A program made the position numbers and the translations under genes. A stretch of DNA of 64,000 bases from Chelativorans sp. J32 (GTDB lineage Bacteria; Pseudomonadota; Alphaproteobacteria; Rhizobiales; Rhizobiaceae), in assembly GCF_000518985.1 (NCBI RefSeq), contig NZ_JAEQ01000016.1:1-64000 (forward strand), read 5' to 3'. The notes beneath the pieces were generated by a model. It saw only the letters and a program-made list of their open reading frames with translations. It had not been told where the DNA came from and searched no databases. Numbering within the stretch: the first letter of the stretch is position 1; the number at the start of each line of letters is the position of its first letter. Shown in pieces: positions 59,004 through 64,000 of the stretch.

Positions 59004-60035
59004 CTACTTAAGCCCCACACGCGGATCGAAGATGCTATAGACGATGTCGATGACTAGATTGGTGATGATGATGCCGATCGATACGAAGACGAACATGCCC
59101 ATCAGCAGCGGGTAATCACGCGAATACATGGCGTCGTACATGAGGCGGCCGAGACCTGGCCATCCGAAGACGATCTCGGTCAGGACGGCGCCGGCCAGGA
59201 TATCCGTGACGTTAAGGCCGAACACGGTGATGATCGGAAGGACGCCGTTGCGGAATGCGTGGAGAAGAATCCGGCCCTCGCTCAACCCTTTCGCACGCGC
59301 GGTCGTGATGTAATCCTGTGAAAGCGCATCGCGCATGGAGGCGCGTGCATAACGAAAGTTGATCGCCAAATAGCGCATTCCGAGAACGCAGGCGGGTAGG
59401 AAAAGGTGAAGCAGCACATCACCTACATAGGCCAATCCTTCATAAGCATGGCGACTGCTGGTCATGCCGCTCGTCGGAAACCAGCGAAGGTTCAGCGCGA
59501 AAACGACGAGCGCGATCTGGGCCAGCCAGAATGCTGGGACCGAATAGCCGATTACGGCGAGGAAAGAGCCAATACTGTCGAAGATCGAGCGAGGCCTGCG
59601 CGCTACCAGAACCGCAAGCCCCACGCCGACCACCGTGAAAATAATCAGCGAGGTCAGCATGAGCATGGCGGTGGCCGGGATGCGGGCTGCGATCAGGTCT
59701 ACCACATCCGCCTGCATGACATAGGAGTAGCCGAGATCACCCCTGAAGACGGAAAACAGATACTCCCAGTATTGAACGTAGAGCGGCTTATCGAGGCCAA
59801 GCTTGGCATAAAGAGCTTGGACCTGCTCTTCTGTTGGTGCCGTTTCGCCCACTAGAATGGTGATAGGATCCCCGGGTGCGATATGCACGAGAATAAAATT
59901 GACGGTGATGACGCCGATAAGCATCGGAATGGCGCTCAGGATTTTTAGCCCGATGAACCGAATTGTACGCAGTCTGTCCGCCAGCTTCCCCTTTTCCTCG
60001 GCTGGTGGAGCCGAGTTCACGATGTCTGTGGACAC
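59004..60035 (-). CDS. oligopeptide-type ABC transporter permease, DppB-like
   Basis: A 343-residue permease with six helices (first IGLKILSAIPMLIGVITVNFILVHIAPGDPI). DppB hallmarks: APGDPITILVGE, LGLDKPLYVQYWEYL, DYITTARAKGLSEGRILLHAFRNGVLPIITVFG (EAA loop), EIVFGWPGLGRLMYDAM. GTG 60035 is chosen: AGGGGAA lies 7 bases ahead and the long frame above it has no coding character. Forms the channel with DppC, fed by the binding protein at 61822. Confidence 0.85.
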   Translation of the reverse strand: MSTDIVNSAPPAEEKGKLADRLRTIRFIGLKILSAIPMLIGVITVNFILVHIAPGDPITILVGETAPTEEQVQALYAKLGLDKPLYVQYWEYLFSVFRGDLGYSYVMQADVVDLIAARIPATAMLMLTSLIIFTVVGVGLAVLVARRPRSIFDSIGSFLAVIGYSVPAFWLAQIALVVFALNLRWFPTSGMTSSRHAYEGLAYVGDVLLHLFLPACVLGMRYLAINFRYARASMRDALSQDYITTARAKGLSEGRILLHAFRNGVLPIITVFGLNVTDILAGAVLTEIVFGWPGLGRLMYDAMYSRDYPLLMGMFVFVSIGIIITNLVIDIVYSIFDPRVGLK

Positions 60036-60383
60036 GGATATTCCCCTCACGTTTCCTTGTTCCCGTCCGGCTTCAGGCCGGCTCGTCTCCAAGATTGTAT
60101 AACGTATTTTATCCGAGCACAACCTGCATCCATTCACAAGTTCCAATTCGGCCGGCAGATATCTGAAGCTTGTGAACGTGCTGATTAATATGCCTTTTGC
60201 CGTTTGAAATTTGGCGTTGTGGAGGCTGCCATCATGAGCCGCTTGACATCCGGCGAAAATCCTTTTTAGTTCACCTCGTGCACAATATACATTATGCACT
60301 GGGCGCTGAGGCGAGATCGGCGTCGCCGCCGAGAGTGCGTCGCGGGACCGGCGCTGGCGATTCCAAGAGAGGGTTTTAAGCAG
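60036..60383. promoter_or_regulatory. divergent regulatory region between dppB and the LLM gene
   Basis: This 348-bp stretch without a gene holds a TATACAAT element toward dppB (60101-60094), a plus-strand promoter TTGACA (60243-60248) with TTAGTT 17 bp later (60266-60271), and a 22-bp near-palindrome at 60278-60299 that would lie at the transcription start. No other feature was recognised. Confidence 0.5.
60278..60299. promoter_or_regulatory. 22-bp near-palindrome, operator candidate
   Basis: Arms GTGCA and TGCAC flank CAATATACATTA; 18 of 22 positions agree with the reverse complement. It overlaps the start point predicted from the TTGACA/TTAGTT promoter, a position typical for repression of the LLM gene. 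Confidence 0.55.
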
Positions 60384-61730
60384 ATGAGCAATCGGCAATT
60401 GAAGTTAGGGCTCAGCCTGGTGTCGAACGGAACACATCCGGCAGGCTGGAGACTGCCGGAGGCCCGCGCCGATGCAGCGCTTGATTTTGCATTGTGGAAG
60501 GAAATGGCTCAGGCAGCCGAGGCGGCAAAGATCCATTTCATCTTTCTTGCCGATGGTATCGCGGTGCGCACTGCGGCGAGCGATGACGACGCGTTGAGCT
60601 ATAGCGGTCGCATCGATCAGTTTGAGCCGCTGACCCTCATTGCCGGCCTTTCAGCCGTGACCGAACGCATCGGCTATATCGCAACTGCCTCCACGACCTA
60701 TAACGAGCCGTATCACGTCGCGCGCAAGTTTGCCTCGCTCGATCATATCAGCGGCGGTCGTGTGGGCTGGAACGTCGTCACATCCTGGAGCGAGGCGGAG
60801 GCGAAGAATTTCAGCCGTGAGAAGCACCTTGAACACTCCATCCGCTACGGACGTGCGGAGGAATTTGTGGATGTGGTGCGCGGGCTCTGGGATAGCTGGG
60901 AGGATGATGCCTTCTGCCGCGATAAGGCGAGCGGTCGCTATTTCGATCCTGCGAAGATGCATGTCCTCAACCACGTGGGGGAGGATTTCTCGGTTCGCGG
61001 ACCTTTGAACATCGCCCGTCCAATCCAGGGATACCCGGTGATCGCGCAGGCCGGATCTTCGGAGCCCGGGCAGGAGCTTGCCGCCCGCACGGCGGACCTG
61101 ATCTACACCGCTAAGCAGAGGCGGGAAGATGCGGCGGCGTTCTACCAAAGCGTCAAGGGCCGCTTCCCGAAATATGGCCGCTCGCCTGACGCTGCCCTGC
61201 TAATGCCCGGCATCATGCCCGTCATTGGGCGCACGATGGAGGAGGCCCGGGAAAAATACGAACGCATCCAGAACCTGATCCATGCGAAAGTCGGCCTTGC
61301 CATGCTGGCCCGCACATTCGGGGACCTTTCCGGATACCCGCTCGACGGTCCCCTCCCAGACAATCTTCCGGTGCTCGATGGCGTTAAAAGCCATCGTGAT
61401 CCGCTTCTGCGCATGGCACGGGAGGAAGATCTTTCCATTCGCCAGCTCTACATGCGGGTCACCGGAGCGGCTGGTCATCTGCAGCTCTGTGGTACTCCGG
61501 AAAGCATCGCTGACACGATGGAGGACTGGTTCAACGCCGGCGCCTGCGACGGCTTCAACATCATGGCTCCTTTTTTCCCGGACGGCCTCTACGAGTTCCT
61601 GGATCAGGTTGTGCCGGTATTGCAACGCCGTGGCCTCTTCCGCTCAGATTACGAAGGCAAGACGCTGCGCGAGAATCTGGGGCTCGCTCGTCCGGAGCAT
61701 CCTGCGAACAGAATCAGAAACTCTGCGTGA
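60384..61730 (+). CDS. LLM-class flavin-dependent monooxygenase, NtaA/SnaA/DszA type (second copy)
   Basis: A 448-residue paralogue of the enzyme at 8466. It shares GLSLVSNGTHPAGWR, IHFIFLADG, NEPYHVARKFASLDHISGGRVGWNVVTSW, PVIAQAGSSEPGQELAARTADLIYTA and a C-terminal ACDGFNIMAP. It needs reduced FMN from a partner reductase; none is adjacent, so those at 6049/7031 or elsewhere may serve. A DppA-type binding protein follows and DppBC are divergent, so the compound it oxidises is probably imported by them. ATG 60384 is taken because family similarity starts there. Confidence 0.85.
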   Translation: MSNRQLKLGLSLVSNGTHPAGWRLPEARADAALDFALWKEMAQAAEAAKIHFIFLADGIAVRTAASDDDALSYSGRIDQFEPLTLIAGLSAVTERIGYIATASTTYNEPYHVARKFASLDHISGGRVGWNVVTSWSEAEAKNFSREKHLEHSIRYGRAEEFVDVVRGLWDSWEDDAFCRDKASGRYFDPAKMHVLNHVGEDFSVRGPLNIARPIQGYPVIAQAGSSEPGQELAARTADLIYTAKQRREDAAAFYQSVKGRFPKYGRSPDAALLMPGIMPVIGRTMEEAREKYERIQNLIHAKVGLAMLARTFGDLSGYPLDGPLPDNLPVLDGVKSHRDPLLRMAREEDLSIRQLYMRVTGAAGHLQLCGTPESIADTMEDWFNAGACDGFNIMAPFFPDGLYEFLDQVVPVLQRRGLFRSDYEGKTLRENLGLARPEHPANRIRNSA

Positions 61731-61821
61731 TAAGACGCTGAAAGGCTCCCGGCGATCTTCGGATCGCCGAAACGCCTCGATCTCGTGAACAATTAAAACT
61801 GGGGAACACTGAGGAGTAATC

Positions 61822-63471
61822 ATGAGAAAGCGCGACGAATTCGATGCCGCTGCAGCCTGCCTATCCCGCCGGGCTGTTCTGCAAGGCCTTGCAGCCCTGT
61901 CCGCTACGCCTTTCTTGTCGATACCGGGCTTGGCCTTGGCCGCTGACGGGCCGCGATACGGCGGGACATTCCTCGTCGGGTCAGGCAGCGAGCCGCGGCA
62001 CCTCAATCTGAATATCACGACCGATGCCGCTACGAAGCTCATCTCGAACCCGGTGCTCAGCAAGCTCATTGGCCTGAAAACCGACTTCACGCCAGCACCC
62101 GACCTGGCGAAATCTTGGGCAGTCTCAGAAGACGGCCTGCTCTATACCTTTACGCTTGAGGAAGGCGTGAAATGGCACGACGGAAAACCCTTCAGTGCCG
62201 AAGACGTCAAGTTCACCTTCGAAAAAGTGCTTTTTGAATTCCACAATATCGGCAAGGCGCTCGGCCAATATGTGGAAACCATCGAGACGCCGGATCCGGC
62301 AACTGTCATCTTCAAGCTGAAGTCACCCAACGACGTTTTTCTGACCTTCATCGCGAGCCAAAGCTACATTCAGCCGAAACATCTTTATGACGGCACCGAC
62401 GTCATGACGAATCCGGCCAACACCGCGCCGGTCGGTACGGGGCCGTTCAGGTTCTCCGAATGGTCACGCGGTCGCGAAGTGGTGCTCGTCCGCAACGAGG
62501 ACTATTTCCGCAAGGATCGCCCCTATGTCGACCGCATCGTGTCGCGCTTCATTCCGGAAGCGTCATCGCGTGTGCGGGCTCTGGAAGCGGGCGAAGTCGA
62601 TTATCTGGCTTACTTCGATCTGCCGCCCTCCATGGTAGCGACGCTGCGGGAAAATCCGAATATCACGGTGGTTGGCGAAGGGCACAACGCCTGGGGCTCG
62701 ATCGTCGAGCTCATGATGAATCTCGACAGGGCGCCATATAACGACGTGCGGGTCCGTCAGGCGATCACTCATGCCATCGACCGCCAGTTCATCATCGACA
62801 AGGCAAATTTCGGCCTCAGCAAGGTGGCGACGGGTCCGATCTCCAGTCAGATCGGGTGGGCCTACAATCCCGAGACCCGCCAATATCCCTATGATCCCGA
62901 GACGGCCAACAAGCTTCTCGACGAGGCGGGCATTGCCAGGGACAGCAATGGCATACGCTTCAAGGCCGGAATCGTTGTCACTCGCACCATCGAGGCAAAT
63001 GTAAAGACGGCGCAGATCATTGCCGAGCAGCTCAAGGCAGTCGGCATCGACGCGCAGGTTCGGGCGATCGATGACGCTTCGTCTAGTGAGGCCGTCTATA
63101 TCAAGCGCGATTTCGATATGTATGTGCAGAGCCTTACCACCGGGCCCGATCCGGCAATGGGCATGCAGCGCCAGTATATCTCGAGCAATATCCGTCCGGT
63201 CCCTTTCACCAACGGAATTGGTTATCGCAACCCCAAGGTCGACGATCTCCTGACGAGGGCAGCTTCCAACCCGGACCGTGCAAAACGCGCGGAGCTTTAC
63301 AAGGAGGTGTCAGAGGTGCTCTGCGATGATGCCGCGCTCGTGTGGCTCTACGAGAATGCTGCCTTCTCGGCCTACAATCCCGCTTTCGGCAATCTGCATA
63401 GCTGGGCGGCGGAATCGAACTACAATTACGGCGATGTCTACTGGAAGGAAGGCGAGGAAAGCCGGGCCTAA
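61822..63471 (+). CDS. oligopeptide-type ABC transporter substrate-binding protein (DppA-like), Tat-exported
   Basis: A 549-residue family-5 binding protein. Tat signal with LSRRAVLQGLAALSA (Arg16-Arg17) ending near LALAADG. The mature part has GSEPRHLNLNITTDAATK, SEDGLLYTFTLEEGVKWHDGKPFSAEDVKFTFE, GTGPFRFSEWSRG, VRVRQAITHAIDRQFI and YPYDPETANKLLDEAG. Full length, in contrast to the truncated copy at 9844, which also differs in using a Sec signal. It should deliver the LLM enzyme's substrate to DppBC. Confidence 0.88.
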   Translation: MRKRDEFDAAAACLSRRAVLQGLAALSATPFLSIPGLALAADGPRYGGTFLVGSGSEPRHLNLNITTDAATKLISNPVLSKLIGLKTDFTPAPDLAKSWAVSEDGLLYTFTLEEGVKWHDGKPFSAEDVKFTFEKVLFEFHNIGKALGQYVETIETPDPATVIFKLKSPNDVFLTFIASQSYIQPKHLYDGTDVMTNPANTAPVGTGPFRFSEWSRGREVVLVRNEDYFRKDRPYVDRIVSRFIPEASSRVRALEAGEVDYLAYFDLPPSMVATLRENPNITVVGEGHNAWGSIVELMMNLDRAPYNDVRVRQAITHAIDRQFIIDKANFGLSKVATGPISSQIGWAYNPETRQYPYDPETANKLLDEAGIARDSNGIRFKAGIVVTRTIEANVKTAQIIAEQLKAVGIDAQVRAIDDASSSEAVYIKRDFDMYVQSLTTGPDPAMGMQRQYISSNIRPVPFTNGIGYRNPKVDDLLTRAASNPDRAKRAELYKEVSEVLCDDAALVWLYENAAFSAYNPAFGNLHSWAAESNYNYGDVYWKEGEESRA

Positions 63472-63549
63472 ACTTGCAGGACCTTTCCCCGTGGCGCCGG
63501 TAGTGCCACGGGGATTAACCCCCGGTCGACCCAGATTGACGCAAATTCC

Positions 63550-63557
63550 TATACAAT
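63550..63557 (+). promoter_or_regulatory. TATACAAT element before the GntR gene
   Basis: Third copy of the 8-mer, 73 bp before TTG 63630. TTGACG stands at 63536-63541 upstream, with TATACG 15 bp further, so the 8-mer would fall between -35 and -10, a position suited to autorepression. Confidence 0.4.
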
Positions 63558-63629
63558 ATACGAAATTTGTCAGCGAAGCCGGCGAAGCAGACCATATTTT
63601 AGAACGGCAATTTCGAGTAGGAGAGCGCA

Positions 63630-64000
63630 TTGGCGGGCAAGGAAAGAGCTGGCAGACAACCGGCGATATCACGCAGGACCGGCAGCAGGACACGCATTGT
63701 TTCCAAGGAACCTATACACGAACAGATACTGCCTCATATCCGGCGAGATATCGTCCTCAATCGCTGGGCTCCCGACGAGCGTCTGCCGGAGATGGAACTG
63801 TGCGAGGAATTCGGCGTATCGCGTACGCCGCTGCGTGACGTGCTGAAGATCCTTGAGGTCGAAGGCCTCGTCACGCTCGTCCCGCATATCGGTGCAGTCG
63901 TGACCCCTCTCAACACGCCTGATCTGGCCGAAAAGCTGGAAGCGATGAGCGGTCTGGAGCAGATTTCTGCGATGAAAGTGGCCGAACTGCAACCGCCGGC
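63630..64000 (+). CDS. GntR-family regulator, partial at window end
   Basis: The frame stays open from TTG 63630 to the window edge (123 codons). GGAG stands 7 bases before the TTG. The product starts with a basic tail (AGKERAGRQPAISRRTGSRTR), then the winged helix KEPIHEQILPHIRRDIVLNRWAPDERLPEMELCEEFGVSRTPLRDVLKILEVEGLVTLVPHIGAVVT, then the beginning of a helical FCD-type domain (AEKLEAMSGLEQISAMKVAEL). It is probably the regulator of the adjacent LLM/Dpp module and perhaps the monooxygenase at 56799. The rest lies beyond the window. Confidence 0.8.
   Translation, partial: MAGKERAGRQPAISRRTGSRTRIVSKEPIHEQILPHIRRDIVLNRWAPDERLPEMELCEEFGVSRTPLRDVLKILEVEGLVTLVPHIGAVVTPLNTPDLAEKLEAMSGLEQISAMKVAELQPP

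Noticed and set aside
59004-60398. Extended 464-residue version of the DppB-like permease
   Set aside because: The first 121 residues have no permease similarity and cover the regulatory region; GTG 60035 has a ribosome site.

Overview
The window looks like chromosome or large-replicon DNA of an alphaproteobacterium of the order Hyphomicrobiales (Mesorhizobium/Chelativorans-like). The basis is GC-rich coding with alphaproteobacterial gene styles, a remnant of a rhizobial-type porin at the left edge, an HWE-type histidine kinase remnant, and many ABC, TRAP and TTT solute importers next to GntR/FCD regulators. This placement is inference; there is no rRNA, tRNA or housekeeping marker. I found no CRISPR array, no complete insertion sequence and no tRNA.

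Layout. 0-4 kb: a small accessory patch (porin remnant joined to a DUF4145-like gene, two small genes), an orphan ProX-type betaine-binding protein and an LssY_C membrane protein. 4-11 kb: an uncharacterised catabolic cluster with an asparaginase-like hydrolase, a UroD-fold protein carrying a methyltransferase-type Zn motif, two flavin reductases, a GntR regulator, an NTA/EDTA-monooxygenase-like LLM enzyme and an oligopeptide-type binding protein cut off in mid-gene. The cut joins it to the tail of an HWE kinase, followed by a response regulator and a YegD-type Hsp70. 13-20 kb: GabT, GabD, a ThDP enzyme, an aminotransferase and RidA, with a XRE-cupin regulator. 20-29 kb: an IclR-led operon with two proteins I cannot name, an atypical M19-like hydrolase, a PotABCD-type importer and a second RidA.

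29-35 kb: uronate/aldonate catabolism (UxuA, GntR, TRAP transporter, idonate/gulonate 5-dehydrogenase type enzyme). 35-38.5 kb: a 2-hydroxyacid dehydrogenase and a sugar-acid dehydratase converging on a shared terminator. 38.6-51 kb: a complete ring-hydroxylating dioxygenase system (reductase, ferredoxin, alpha, beta) with GntR, two TctC binding proteins, a UbiD decarboxylase, an aldehyde dehydrogenase, TctB, a frameshifted TctA and a cupin. This is probably uptake and oxidation of an aromatic acid whose identity cannot be read from sequence.

51-58 kb: the lower nicotinate (2,5-dihydroxypyridine) pathway nicE-nicD-nicX-nicF behind a TetR regulator, with a DHA2 transporter and a NicC/salicylate-hydroxylase-like monooxygenase on the other strand. 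58-64 kb: a second LLM monooxygenase with oligopeptide-type DppA, DppB and DppC (no ATPases in view) and a GntR gene running off the right edge.

The window therefore reads as a chain of catabolic modules, most with their own importer and regulator. Short repeated operator-like words tie some modules together: TTGTATGATAA at three exact and two degenerate places, and TATACAAT before three genes. Several seams are visible: at about 260, at about 10857, a degraded LssY-like fragment near 35.3 kb, and the broken tctA. The least explained parts are the 20.4-29.0 kb operon and the 4-10.9 kb cluster.
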